A DNA stretch of 64,000 nt. Source: Endocalyx cinctus (Eukaryota > Ascomycota > Sordariomycetes > Amphisphaeriales > Apiosporaceae). The notes beneath the pieces are model-generated. The model saw nothing but the letters and a program-made list of their open reading frames with translations, did not search any database and was not told the DNA's origin. The stretch lies in NCBI GenBank assembly GCA_001600455.1, contig BCKC01000010.1, positions 1,122,144-1,186,143 of the forward strand, given 5' to 3'. Positions 12,190-25,065 of this stretch are shown here, in pieces; position 1 is the stretch's first letter, and the number at the start of each line of letters is the position of its first letter. Both the position numbers and the translations under genes were made by a program.

Positions 12190-12205
12190 AGCCAATATAT
12201 TGGCT
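12190..12205. repeat. 16-bp perfect palindrome with divergent CCAAT boxes
   Basis: AGCCAATATATTGGCT is self-complementary, so a CCAAT box points outward on each strand; CTGTA and TACAG flank it at slightly unequal distance. CCAAT is the target of the fungal HAP/CBC complex, but no promoter is evident here, so function is open. Confidence 0.7.
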
Positions 12206-14769
12206 GGTACAGTTGCTCCAGTAGTTTTCGTCCTTTGAAAACATGGATAAAACCACCAGAACTAGAGTTGGTTACTGAATAATGGGTTCTGGAGACCGAG
12301 TCCAGCATATCATCACCGAGGTGTAGCCAGCCAGGCTGGTAACTGGTATAACTAATGCTCTGGGGTTGCAGGTTATTGGAGGGTGCTTTATTTGGGTCGA
12401 AAGAGAAGGGAGGATACCTCGTTCTTGATGTGCAACGCGTATTATCGACACGATCCCCTTTGGAAGATAGGAGACGCGGGAGCACATACCGCAAAAATAC
12501 ATGCGATTCTTAGCATGATGAATTTTCTTTGGCGAGTGTGTAGCAACTTGATTGATAGACAGTTAAGCGACGGATTAATTACGATTACACGATTCGTGAT
12601 AGCTCGCTACACTTCAGAATCATATTTGAATTTGAGCACATATCGGAATATATAAGTTGTACATGAAGCCTCCTACTCTATGAGATGTAAATATGACTGT
12701 CGGAAATACTTTAAGTAGACGTTGGTAGGAATGGAGGTAGGAATAGTCTAAGCCTAACTTCGCTTGCCATTTTCATGAGCAGATCCTATTCTAAGCTGTG
12801 ATAGACAGAAGGTAGTCAATTCTGCAAAATTGATGGGGCATCCTGTTGACCGACATCGCCTAGCTGAAAAGGCTTAGCATCCTTGATCGGCCGTTTTGAC
12901 GCTTGCATGTTAAGCTATTTAGGGGTCAATTGCTCAAAGATCGTAGCTTTATTCTCGTCAGCTTAGTCCCTCACTTCACTAAATTTATTTATTTTGGGTC
13001 AGGTATTTGAATCATCTAATCAAAGGTCTTATCTATGTAGTATAAGGAACATATTATTGTATACTAGTTGGTTCTAATACTGGCGCTCTTATCAATAAAA
13101 TGACTACCTCGCCGATGACCACCAAAAAGTTGTCTCATCTGGGCCTTTTTTTAGGGGGGATAGTCATCGCGTAATTACCTTTTTTTTCGGGTTCCTAGAG
13201 GAAGCAATAATTTTTCGCAGAATATATTTCCGAAACTCAAAGTTACCGGAAGATGATATGCCAGCAACTTTACAACGAACTGTAGCGAGCGTTTGGTACT
13301 GTTAACCGCCTCCAATCAAGATACCAGGTCGGCTGAAGACCATTTTCTCGCTGCATCCTCAAGTATTGACTCCTAGTCTCTTCTATATAATACATGCAAA
13401 ACGGGACTTTAAATCCACCTACGAGCAGGATGGTAAGAGCTATGTGGTACATAGCTGTCTTTATCTCGCGTGCTATTAACAAAAAAAAGAGGAGAAAACA
13501 GTAGGGATGACATCGCCGAAACTTTAGGCTTTGTATTAACGCTCACTATGAGAATGGACTCATAAATACTTTTACGGAATGACAATGATATATCTTTAAG
13601 CTATACGTATGGGAAGGCAATGAATATTACTAACAAGGACAATCAATCCGATGATGCCGCTGTGAGCGAATATTAGTTCTTATTTCCATAATTTACTGAT
13701 TATATACAGCTCTTCTCTTACGTGCTACACAGCTTTCGCGCATACTAATTGGGAAGTGTAATTATTCGGCTCGAAACCGAGTCAGCCAATAAAGCTGGCA
13801 AGATTTGTCATATCCTAATGATGTACGTCAAAGATGCGAAGTAGCATATGTCCAACATATTCGTCGATCATCTAGAAGCTACGGTCTTGCTGAATATTCA
13901 GGACGTCGGGAGAGAGATTTATAAAGAGTGTGGAAGTCGTGGAAGTCGTAAAAGTCCACGGAGAATAAGGGAGAGGGGTTAGGATAAGAGGCTGGGACTG
14001 GCAAAATTTCCTTTCAAAAGTTGATTTGCGTTAGCGACGTATCCATTTTATGGAAATACACCCGAGGTGTCGAAAATACTAACTGATCCAACTTAATGTG
14101 AGCATCATAAAATCCCGTTGACGGAACTTGACCTAACAAAATAGTGTGCAGATGAACACTCTAAATTTTCAAAATCCGTGATTCGCATCGATGCTTTGAC
14201 TCAATGACGCGTCAAAAGTTTTATGCTTCATGTCTCACGGTCTACGTTTTCAGTACGCATGCTTGTCATATGTCGGATTATGGAGTCAAAAAGGAGATGC
14301 ATAGGAGGTGACCAAGCAGAAGTTAGACTGTAATTTAATGAGTACTAATTATAAACGGTTGGCATCACCACTCACTCCCGAAAATCAAGTAGAGATCTAT
14401 GCTAAATCATCTCTTCACTTCTGTGAACCTTCTCACCAGATCTGCTTCGTACAATATCACAAGTTACATTATGCAGCCTTAAATCTTTTCAACCCTTGAA
14501 GAAGCTTTAAGGATATGTGAGAGGTGGGTCTACTAGAGTGAGCGTAGGCCGCACGATACTAGCTAGTTAAAGGTAGGGCTCAGTAGCATATTAATGCCTG
14601 GCTCTCTTTCTATATAAGATATATGGAAGGAAGGCCACATACATGTACATATCATAATTATACATTCATATCAGTATACATATAGAGATTTCATCGAGTT
14701 ACAAAGATGAACGTTCTAAATCTGACTCTGTAATTGTTGAGTTGGGGTTTGACAATAGAAGCGGAAGCA

Positions 14770-14991
14770 TTAATAATATTGAAGAAAGAGTAGGTGATAA
14801 CTGTTCAATAAGTATATGGACTTAGCCCATAAATACGTGGGAAGATCTCCTATTTCCTCGCTGATAGCGCAGTCTGTCCTGAGGAAGAAGACTATCAGCA
14901 GGATATCGAGACCGTCTACTCGAGAGTGCTTAATGAGATAAACAGCAGGAACAGTCACCACGCAAGAGATGATGGAAATGATATCAGACAA
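14770..14991 (-). other. Small open frame with hydrophobic segments, unrecognised
   Basis: An ATG-started frame of 73 codons on the minus strand with a hydrophobic N-terminus (IISIISCVVTVPAVYLI) and a second hydrophobic run (LDILLIVFFL). The middle part looks coding-like, but there is no support beyond the frame itself. It may be an exon, a relic or chance. Confidence 0.2.
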
Positions 14992-15704
14992 GAGAGATTA
15001 TAGATATGTACCACTCACCGGCTGGGGTTGGCGACCTTGTCGCTCGCCTTGCGGGGTTAAATCTGTGTATTCTCAAGAAGCAAAAGGTTAAGATGGAAAC
15101 AGCTTAAGTGCAACATAAACATATAAAAGTATATCAAGATTTTGTTGCAGTGTAATTTTATATGTTCAAGACTTGGAAATTCATAAGTACGGCTTATTTT
15201 CAAACTTGATCACGCACTAGCTAGAATATCCCACGCCTTATCTAATTAATATTCTCAAGGATATATATTTCAGTCTATTCGTTATTGTAGTACCACAATG
15301 TCAGCATGATATATATCATTTATTTACTACAGAGAAATATTAGCCAAGAAAAGAACTTTTAAAAGGTAATGATTTATGGGACACGCACTGCCTGTTTGGC
15401 AACTTCTACTTCAAGCGAGATGAGGTAAAATAGTTGTACCTTCCAATGTATTTGTTGTTCGTAACTTCCAACATCTTTAATTATTGTCCGTACCTTCCGT
15501 TAATGAACTGATTGAAAATAGTCAATTACCTACCTAGGTACCTATGTACCTTGCTGCTTCCTACCTTTCACTAAATATTTCGTGGGCGAATATCACCCAA
15601 ATTTTCCAGTTTGGGGATTCCAGGTACTTAGCTCTCTCGCCCTTTCCCTTCATCAAAATTTTCTGCTTCATTCTCATCTCTTTTCCCCCCGCACACCATC
15701 ACCC

Positions 15705-16580
15705 ATGCTTGCATCATTGACCTCAAGACTCCCAGCAGTGCTGAGGATAATGGCTGGCGAATCGATCAAAGGTAACGCGGACTTCGCCAACAATGCGACA
15801 GATTTGTCCACGGAAGCCGACAAAGACTCTTCCCCCGAGAGTCTTGAGCAATCGATCCTTAAAACTCCGCTTCTCCCGTAGGTTATTTCACATAAAAAAG
15901 GCCACTGTCCGATGCGATTTACGTGTTCATGGGCGATTAATAGAGTGAAGGCTGACTGAGGATAATATTATTTCGGCAGGTCACCTCCCACGATGGCTGT
16001 CCTAGTAGTCCGCAATCATCACTTCACCGTGGACTTGATCGAGCTTCGGGAACGGTCGAAATACATTCAAAACAACGAAGGTTCGATGATGGGGGTCTTC
16101 GCCCAATTCGAAATCCCCTGGGACGTTCACGTAACTACTGTATCGGCTTACGTTAGTATACTCAACAATACATGGGATTGCTGGGACGATAATATCTCGG
16201 AATGGAGCATTGAGGTTTTATATCGTCTCACCAAACTCTACGAACTATGTATTCTCTTAGACGATACCCGCACACAGGAAGAAATCCAGTGTGCATTTAC
16301 GAGAGCGACAAACTCATTGACCATATCTTGGACCAAAGGGGATAACAAGGTGTTGGAGAAGAGAGCCAAGAAGTTACAGCTAGTATTCCTGACCTGTCGC
16401 AAACTGAACTGGCTACCCGCTATGAACCTCACCATGGAGACGTTTAGCCAGACTTGTCCATACCAGATATTCACTGACCTAATCTGGTGTTTGGATACCG
16501 AGTTCGTGTATGCTTTAACCAAGAGCTATGTGAATTTTGTGGAATGGTATGGTCAAGAACCGAGCAGACACCTCTACTAA
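15705..16580 (+). CDS. Hypothetical protein, possibly BTB/POZ-like
   Basis: Two exons, 15705-15877 and 15980-16580, giving 257 residues. The intron has GTAGGT and GGCAG ends and a GGCTGACT branch-like site; joining reads LLP-SPPT without a break. An in-frame ATG at 15750 is an alternative start. The first 60 residues are polar and rich in Ser and acidic residues. The rest (VVRNHHFTVDLIELRERSKYI, then a helical region with VLYRLTKLYELCILLDD) has the spacing of a divergent fungal BTB domain: beta-hairpin, helix with RSKY, then a helical pair. I cannot confirm this, since the usual F-E-I-L-D motif is only weakly present. It stands alone in gene-poor DNA. No function is assigned beyond a possible protein-interaction role. 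Confidence 0.6.
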
Positions 16581-17331
16581 TTTTAACGATGTTCAGAATG
16601 GAAGAACCATGCGACTGGTAAAGAAATAATCCAAAACATCGACTCTAACTTCTCCTGATAATGAAGCTCGTCAACGAGAGTTTATCTGAGCACATATGAT
16701 AGGGCATATGGACGGGGAAACGGCTAGATGAGATTCATGAGATGATATCTTTGCGTTTGAAGTTTATCTTTCTACTACACGATCCTACAATTTACAAACC
16801 GTAGGATATAATCCAGTTCGATAGTAGATAGACTTAAATTCACTTCCTACACTAATTAACTGTCCATGCTTCTTCATGTCTTTGTGAATCCGTGCAAAAC
16901 TACCCTGGCAACCTCGAAGCCTTCAATCCCAACTGTCGTTCGCTCTCACTCAAAGTGGTCCCGGTATCATAACAGCGCGTATCCCCTAGATCTACCTAGT
17001 TACTAAGAAATTATACATTGCCGTACCCGTCTCGGTATATCATTCTTCGCCTTTCAACGCGACGGTAGCGTAGTAGTTGCGCCGAGAGAACCGAGAGAAA
17101 AAAAAGACCTCCGGAAAAAAGCCGGGAGCGTAGGATTTTTTTTTTTTTTTTTTAAATGGACCCCTGAACTAATACCTACCTACACAGTAGGTCCACAGGT
17201 ACATGTAGTAGGTACTACGGTAGTCACATCCCCCCCCACCATCACCCGAAAGACGACAAGCTCTTACGTCACACCTTGCATCATAACAAGTTCTCACAAT
17301 GAACAATCTCCAAACATTCCCGCCCGTAACT

Positions 17332-17368
17332 TTAAAAGAAAATGAAAAAAATTTTCATTTTCTTTTAA
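17332..17368. repeat. Perfect 17-bp hairpin, 3-nt loop
   Basis: TTAAAAGAAAATGAAAA (17332-17348) and its exact complement (17352-17368) are separated by AAA. The stem is A/T-rich but uninterrupted, far longer than expected from chance placement. It could be a DNA cruciform, a footprint of an element excision, or an RNA stem. Confidence 0.9.
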
Positions 17369-18114
17369 TCATATACGAATTGCTGATCACCTCTTTGTTT
17401 CTCTTTTCGAAAATTAATATATATTACATACAGTACGGAGTACAAAAAGATTATAAATTGTACTCCTGAAGTGTATATGTACTGTTTAAAGTTAAGTGGT
17501 ATGGTTACAATTGTAACCCACGTCGCAAAAACAACCAAAACTCAATTTACGTTCTTGCGACCTATCGTGAATTTTCTGTTATTAATAGCAGTACTTGGGC
17601 CCTAACTACCATGATCTGCAGGGTCTTTCTCCTCTATTTTCTTTCCTTTTCTTCTCTTTTTTTTTTTTTGCCTCTCGTCGGGGAATTATTTATGATTATT
17701 TAGAATTTTTGTGCGAATATTAAGTGTGCGTGCATGATATGACAGATTCAATTTAATCTACTCGGTATTTGAGATATGAAGAAAATTTTCTTCGTTTAAT
17801 CCTTCATCGCGAGAGGAAAAAAAAAGATAAGAGGTAATAACTCAAAAGTTTTAAGGGTAGGTTGGATATAATCTACTTTAATAACATGATTTCGCATAAT
17901 ATGCCGTGAAAAGGAGCAATAATAAGGATAGCTACTTATCCGAAAACACCGCTTTATCTGTCAAGAGAACCTATATTCTGGTAATTTTTTAGGGGACCAC
18001 TGGACAAAAGAATAAAGAGAAGGGCACAGAAAAAAAGAACAAATCACGGCATATTCCGTACTCCCTACATACTGCTGACCGACCTGTGTATGTCTTACAC
18101 AACGCACACCCCCT

Positions 18115-18202
18115 CAGCAGCGGTTTTTGGTCGGGCCTACTAGCCACATCACCACCTCTCCCTAAAGGGGTAGTCTTGGGTGAAGATCACCGACCGCTGC
18201 TG
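18115..18202. repeat. 10-bp inverted repeat CAGCAGCGGT / ACCGCTGCTG
   Basis: Perfect arms at 18115-18124 and 18193-18202 enclose 68 bases, within the GC-richer island. They may be paired protein-binding half-sites; no factor is assigned. Confidence 0.7.
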
Positions 18203-18367
18203 TGGTTCAGTCGGGCGTAAACATTTCACCGTGTGTGCTGTCACCAGCCGCAGAGCATTATGTCATGATCAGCCTCCCCCTACGCGGCGTCGAGCAAAGA
18301 TTGTCGGTCGGAGCCAATGAGAGGCCGCGGAGAAGAATCTTTCTAATCCTTTTATGCTTCCATTCTT

Positions 18368-18459
18368 ATGTTTGTGCCACACAAATAACACCATCCACAT
18401 CATCATCATCATTTTAAGATGGGAGGAAAAACAAAAGTGGCGACTTGTGGCACAAACAT
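18368..18459. repeat. 14-bp inverted repeat ATGTTTGTGCCACA / TGTGGCACAAACAT
   Basis: Perfect arms at 18368-18381 and 18446-18459 enclose 64 bases that include a CATCATCATCATC run. This could be a small non-autonomous element or a foldback RNA; no flanking target-site duplication was seen. Confidence 0.8.
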
Positions 18460-21400
18460 CACACCCCCCCTCCTCATATGTACTCCTCTTTTTTTGTCCT
18501 CTCTCTCTCTTTCGTAGCATCGATAACGTCACGACGCGGCCCGAGATCGTCCTCTTACCCTCTCACCTAGGTAAATGCTCAACGCGAAGGAGCGTTGTGG
18601 AGGGTGAGGGAAGGAGGACCCCTAATACTTGGCGCGTATCTGTGGCGTACGGGTAAATGTGTCACGACTGCCTGATGAGGAAAGTTTGCTGCTCAATGCG
18701 GCATGGCCATTGGCTCACGGTCGCGATCCAGAAGGGGTACTTTACCTTTTTCACCTTTCTCTTTCCCATTCCCTTTTTTTTTCCCCCATCCCACCCCCTT
18801 TTGTTTGGAAAAAAGTCTGTGGCTCGTGAGAAAGTGGCGATGACAGTGCGCGACCCCTCGTTATCGAACGGAGCGAAGAGACTTCCTCGACTTCGAAAAG
18901 ATACTTTCGCTCATCATTACCATTTCGCGGACACCTGTGGCTACGATTGATCAACGAACACCCCCCCCTTTCCGCCCGTAGTCCGCATCTTCGCCGTAAC
19001 CTCGATAAGGTAAGCTACCCCCGGGGTGACGGCAGAGACTTTAAATATTTGTGGCTAGTTGAACCCTTTTTTTCCCTCCTGCAAGCGCTACTCATAACCT
19101 TATGCGGCCGCTCTGTGGCAACAGGTCTCCCCAAACCTAGTAATCAGCCATTCACCTTTTCCTACCTCGAGTGGCTCCTGTTTCTACTTACGGTGATATG
19201 TAATATCAAGCCACTGCGTACCGTGTCGTCTGCGTGGTCCCATTGGTCGTAGCCACTGACCGGGTTGTGATTCATCAGCTAGGATGATGCATCGGAGTTC
19301 GAGCCACAGTGTGGCGACGAAGCCGAACACTTAAAAACAAAAATGAGCGGAGTGCAAAAAACATAACAACAACATAGAATTTGGCCGGCATTACCCCGTC
19401 CCCCGCCGCGCGTGCACATAAAGCGTACGCATACTGTAGTAAGGGGAGGGGGGGACCTTGGGCCGCGTTATGGACTGTGATCAATTTTGAATGCCTGACT
19501 AGCTGAGATTTAGCCGTGGGCCGAAAAAGCTTTCCCATTGGGGGGAAACGCAGATTCTTCTCAGATGAGACAAAACTATCAGACGTCTATCCCCATCCCA
19601 CCCTATCCCACGTGGATTCCTTAGGAGAGAGGAAAATCTAGGGGAGGGGTGGACGGGGGGAATGAGGCCTCCTTCCCATTAAGGCTGTCTTACGCAACAG
19701 CCGAGGTCGTGGCAGTTGATTCGTCGCGTAAGGAGATTGAACCGTGGTAATGGGAACTAGGTGGTGTGTTATCTCGACGTCGCACCTAATAGCGCACAGC
19801 TAGCATGCTGTGAACCTCCTATTTTTTTTTTTTTTTTTTCATTTTATTTTTGGGTTTTGGGGAGTGGCGATTCTCACGATTAAAATATACTGGCGGTATC
19901 GACGAAGAGGTGAGATCGCGATCTTCTACATAAGTCGGTTGACTCGAATGAAACAAAATAATAATAATAATAGGGGTGAGGTTGGAAGAAATTTCAGCCG
20001 CCTCATCTAAGACAAGCCTTAGGGGACAGAGTTAGCAGAAAAAAAAACACATTCAATATATTCTGATCGAAAGGTCTAGACAATTTGTGGCGGAGTGAGA
20101 AGACCCTTGTAGAGTGCTAATGAGTACATGCTAGAGGGATCTACTAGGGGACTCTGATCGCTAAAGAAACACCCCCTAAGCTAGCGCAGTGATCTAGAGC
20201 TAATCAGTACGCTAAACCGCCTGTAAGCGTGGTGAAGTACCGGTACATTAGACGTCTAGAACAAATGGTGCCAGGTAGCTGATTTCTCTTGGTTCAACGA
20301 TAACCAATTGATCGTGTACGCTGAGCAGAGCGAGCAGTTATCAGCTATTCTTTTTTTCACCTTAGGTTAAATCTTAAAAAGTGGTTGAGAATCAGCAGGG
20401 CAAAGATCGCATGATTGATTTGACGTCGATGTATAACGATCTAGAAGGGAAAAAGATAGCTTTTCTAAGTATATCCCTTACCTTGCTACAGTATGTCGAT
20501 ATGTAGATCTTGAGAGATGATGTTCACATCGTGGGACGATTCTGCTGTGGCTGTGAAAAAGGTTAATTCGACGTTAGACTGTTTTTTAAATCACTTCGCT
20601 CATCCGCATCGTCGTCCGCACGCGACACTACAGTATACATAAGTATGTTCTAAACATAAGCGAATCTAACTTCGTACGCTCTCTCTTTTTTTAAGAGGCG
20701 ATACATAATGTACGTAATTCGAGGGAGTGGAAATAGTAAGGGAGTGCGTTAGTACTACCTACATACGGTAAAGCATTTCACGGTGAAAAAAAAGTCTTAT
20801 TGCCAAACTACCTAAAATCTTTTCAAGACGGTTAGAGTTAGAGACGACAAGGACGGGAGAGGCGTCCGCGCTCACCATATTAAATTAAGAAAAGTAGAAA
20901 CAGAACATCCCGATAACGCATGCCTTTCCTTTTTCTCGTCTAGCTTCTCGAAATGTCATCAGTAATCAAAAATAAAAGTGTGCAATCGGACGATTTCCAG
21001 ACGTTAGCATAGCACTATATATATACTAATTCTTTAAGCGAGCTCGTTCTTTTTTTCGGGGATGAGAGGGTCCCGACCAACGCTTATGGGATAGAATCCA
21101 CCTTTTAGCTCGTCGCCTTATTTATTTTTTTTATGTATGATTGAATTCCCGATCGATCTAACTGAAGTAGGCGGACCGAGGGAGAGAGAGAGTTGTATGC
21201 TATGAACGTACGTTTTACCGCTTTAGCATAGCAGACGCTCGAGTTATGTATAGGAGGGACGGAGAGGGTGCGGGACCGAACTAAAGAAAGAGCAAAGCAA
21301 CATTAAACGAGATCACCTTGTTATACTATACTATACATACTACTGTTCACTTCTACATAAAAAAAAAGAAGCGCCGGTTCAGCTGAGATAGATTAAACTA

Positions 21401-21899
21401 ACCTAGCCGCATATCTCGAGTCTCGATGTAGGAAAGTTCATGCAGACCGCGCAAGCCACCCCGCCACAGGTGTTGTTGGAAAAAAAAACAGTTAACCACC
21501 GACGTTAACTGTATGTGGGTGTTTAACTTTCTTAATAACCCCCCTTTCGTATGCCGTTTTATGACAGCAACGACGCAATCTCTAAACATTACCGACCGAA
21601 AAAAAATAGACAATTACGATGACATTTACAGGGGATTTTGTGGATTTTTCTAGATATTCCTCTTGAGAAATTTTTAAGATGATTAATATTAATTTCCTTT
21701 ATTACGATTGGTCCATCTATCATTACCGAGTCTATCATTTTAGATTCAGATTAAGTTATTCTTTCTTTTTCTCTTTTAGTCCATAGTCCCGTCGCAAAAA
21801 GTTAAATGTCCCCCAGAGCTGTACTATACTTGTCAGTTTAAGGGGAATTACAGAAAAGAAACAAAAAACGTCATCTTCTTGTCTTATTCTATCTCTCTC

Positions 21900-21926
21900 T
21901 TTTTTTTTTTTTTTTTTTTTTTTTTT
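21900..21926. repeat. T27 homopolymer
   Basis: Twenty-seven consecutive T residues, preceded by a short CT run. It is the longest of several poly-T tracts in this gene-poor part and a likely site of length error or polymorphism. Confidence 0.9.
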
Positions 21927-24523
21927 CTTTCTCATTTCGTTTTACTATTCCGACCGGACATTAGTTGTCTTCTCTTTCGCTCTTTTTATCACATCCTTCC
22001 GTCCGCACCGAGATTACGTCTTCTAACCCTCGTGGATCTACGTGGTCTTATAAGTCTATTAAGCTTTATCGCATTGTATATACGAAACCAACCGACACGT
22101 GGATATAAGTAATATGAAGCGTTAAGAGATGGTTTTAGAGAAGGAAGAAGATACAGATTACCCCATTATTTACGTCCCCCGCGTTTACCACACGCCCCCC
22201 CTCCCCCCTCCCCTCTCCTCATTCTCCTCTCTCTCCAGTCTTCCCTCGTCCTCAATTGTGATTGATTAATCGTATGAAGGGAGGGGCAGATTAAAGATGT
22301 TTCAAACCGCTGACATGTTTGCTTCTTCTTCTTCCCCGCGAAAATGAACATCGAATCTAATCAAAGTCATTTTTTTAAGATGATTGATTACTCTTTTTTC
22401 TCGACTTCGTTCCATCCTTCATTCCTTCTTATCTATTTCGTTATCCTCGTCATCATTTATGCGCACTTTTTTCTTCTTCTCGGCGAAGTTTTCTCATTTC
22501 CCAGGTTATCTCCGTGGCCGGTTCGAAACGAAGAGAAGAGGTACTTCGCAATAATCTTAAAATGACGCCTACGATAAAAAGGTCCCTAGTAGGAATTACG
22601 TGTATGCATATTTCGGCGTAGGTCAGATAGAGCCGGTATCTCAATCTCTCTGCGGTCAGAGGGGTATTAAACAATAATAGGAATAATAATCAACATTCTC
22701 ATAATGACATGTTTCTTTTAAAAAGCCAAATATCAAATTCAAATTCACATACTCACGTGAGAACGTACTTTTACTTAATTAACAGAATGGAGAAGATCCA
22801 TCTATGGGAGCTCTTTTTTGGGGTAATCGTCTCCAAAGAAGTGCTTTCGCGTGATAGAAAAGAAACGCAACCCCGCGTATCATATAAATTGGGAAATGAC
22901 CAGAATGAACAAAAAAAAGAGAACATGGTCTTATTATATCATTCATCACCTCTTTACAGGTATATTTTTCTAGTATGCCGTGAAGACTACAGCACGGTAA
23001 ATAGCCTACCCTAACCCGTGACATGCATGACACTGACCTAGCATAGCATAGCATCGCATCGCATTAGCACATCTCATTCGCATCGATCAATCTTTTTTTT
23101 TTTTTTTTTGACAAATAGACTGGTCTAGACTTTCTCTCTCAATTTTTCCCTCTTTTTCTTCTTCGAAGAGCGGTAAAGGGTACCCAAAAAAATCAATCAT
23201 AATATTTCTAAAATCTGCTATATCACCGAAGTCTTAAGCAATCATACCATACCCTACAATTACACGTAAGTCACCCAAGTAAGGTCGGATGAGGTGTAAG
23301 ATTTTGAATTGAACATCTCTCTCTCTATTGTACGCCGCCCTCTACCCAGGAAAAGAACCCCCCTCCCTTACCAAAGTTAAAAGAGCACAAATATATATAT
23401 ATATCCTGGGAGTAGTAAAACGGAGTAATTGCTCCTTCGTCATTCCCAATCATATTCCGTTATTTAGAAAAATGAATTTCTACACGCGCGCGGTACTTCA
23501 GGTAAACTGCACGTAAGGTGAAGAAGTAATTTTACTCCCCCAGTAACGGATATGAGGCAGTTATTTTTCTGCTTGGTAAGGATTACACATGTAGTGTATA
23601 ATAGAGAGAGGAATAAACAAAAAAAGAGCCTTATCCGCTTCAGCTCATAAAACAATTCATGATCCTAGTATAATATATAAACCCTTACCTATCTATTATC
23701 ATTTCTGGCATGATGTTCTGGTAAGCGGGTAAAACTCGCTGTAGTTTTAATAGTTTTGGGACTGCTAGAAGAAACATCCTTAAATCATACGCTAACTCAG
23801 CCATGTAATTTGACAGGAACGTTTTAAGGGGCTTTCCAGTGGGTGATGGGCCGAACGTTAATTGAAGTGAAACACCGCGTACATTTGATTTAACCCTTTT
23901 TACTTTTCTGTCATAATTATAATAATTGAACCCGATCGATCTCGATCTTCTTATTTAAGAAAAGCGTGGGAAAAAAAAAGAAGGGAAGACAAAAAAAAAA
24001 TAGCGAGTCGGAATATTCCCTCGATCACGTCAAAAATATCATATCAGATCAAGTTTCATATCTCCAAGTGCCGTGTTTTCCGTGATTGTTAAAATGTATG
24101 TAATCGTTATTCGTCAAAAGTCAAAATAGCCACACCTAGACCGTACTGAGTTACGCACGTGTCTTCGATTTCATTTCACGGCCCTAAAAAAAAAAAGAAA
24201 ACTTTTTTTTTTCTCTTCCTTTCTTTATTTGGTTCTGTTTCTACCTGAATCGGCATAATTTGTTTTATGCCTGACTCGACTTGTATACATTTGTGCCCTC
24301 TCAGCGCATATCCGGCTGAAAATAATCACCTCCGCATTAATTCGCCAATCCCAAGAACACCCGTAATTTGTATACCGTATTAATAAAACATAGTTTAAAA
24401 AAAAAGTGTCATAATTAAGAGACGAAGCGTAGGGGTGCTCAAGATGGCCCTAATTCCCTATCCACCTGTATATAGTAGTTATCGCCCCTCGTACATTATC
24501 TATCCAAATGTACTCAGTCGCGC

Positions 24524-24572
24524 CATTATAATCCAACCGAACCATCCTCGCACTGCGAGGTTGGTTGTAATG
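24524..24572. repeat. Interrupted stem-loop past the 3' end of the CP2 gene
   Basis: CCTCGC-ACT-GCGAGG (24546-24560) forms a perfect 6-bp stem. It is extended imperfectly by CCAACC on the left and GGTTGG on the right, with outer CATTA and TAATG. It lies about 500 bases beyond the CP2 stop codon on the CP2 sense side, so it may be part of a 3' UTR or a spacer structure. Confidence 0.55.
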
Positions 24573-25065
24573 ATTTGATGTTGACGTATAAAAAATTGTA
24601 TCGTGATGTTAATTGATGAAAAATGCTTTGCGTCGAGTCGGAGATTTGACATCGATGAATGGTTGCAGCCCTATCCTCTTTTATTTATTTAAAAATAAAA
24701 AGAGGGTAGAAAGAAAGAGACGTGATAAAAAAAAAAAAGTAAGATGGTACAAAGTCATATAGTTTGTTTTGCCTTCATAATTGCTCGCTTGCCGTCTAAT
24801 AATATCAAAACGCTCGTCATGAAATAAAGCGACAAGAAGAAAACGAAGTTGCCGAAAGGAAAAAGGAGTGGTATCATTGTGCATGAATGTCGCCGCTGTG
24901 AACGCCCGCCAAGTCATTGAAATCACAAAACCCCTCCGAATATCATCCGCCCTTTTCTTTTCTCGCCCTGCTTAACAGGACGATTTGACTAGGCGCGGGA
25001 ATTTTAAATATTAAATATCATGTGTTGGCCCCGCCGAACAGCTATCCTTTCCCCCCTGCCTTCAA

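Larger units (their letters stand above)
10524..15704. other. Gene-poor AT-rich stretch
   Basis: More than 5 kb with no confident gene. Two small minus-strand frames coding hydrophobic segments (near 11.6 and 14.9 kb) are listed separately as low-confidence items. A 16-bp palindrome with back-to-back CCAAT motifs lies at 12190-12205. No transposase, reverse transcriptase or long open frame was recognised, so the DNA could be old, mutated repeat or plain intergenic sequence. Confidence 0.45.
16581..25065. other. Gene-poor stretch with poly-T tracts and a GC-richer island
   Basis: About 8.5 kb without a recognisable gene. Long homopolymers occur at 17139-17155, 19821-19839, 21900-21926 (T27) and 23093-23110. 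The segment about 18.0-19.8 kb is visibly richer in G and C and holds two perfect inverted repeats and a CCAAT-containing part near 18310, resembling promoter or leader DNA more than decayed repeat. A perfect 17-bp hairpin lies at 17332-17368 and a compact stem at 24546-24560. Short frames overlap on both strands and look non-coding. Confidence 0.45.

Noticed and set aside
23040..23070. Short GCATA/GCATC repeats that look like a small array
   Set aside because: Only a 5-bp microsatellite-like run, without spacers; not CRISPR-like and not expected in a fungal genome.
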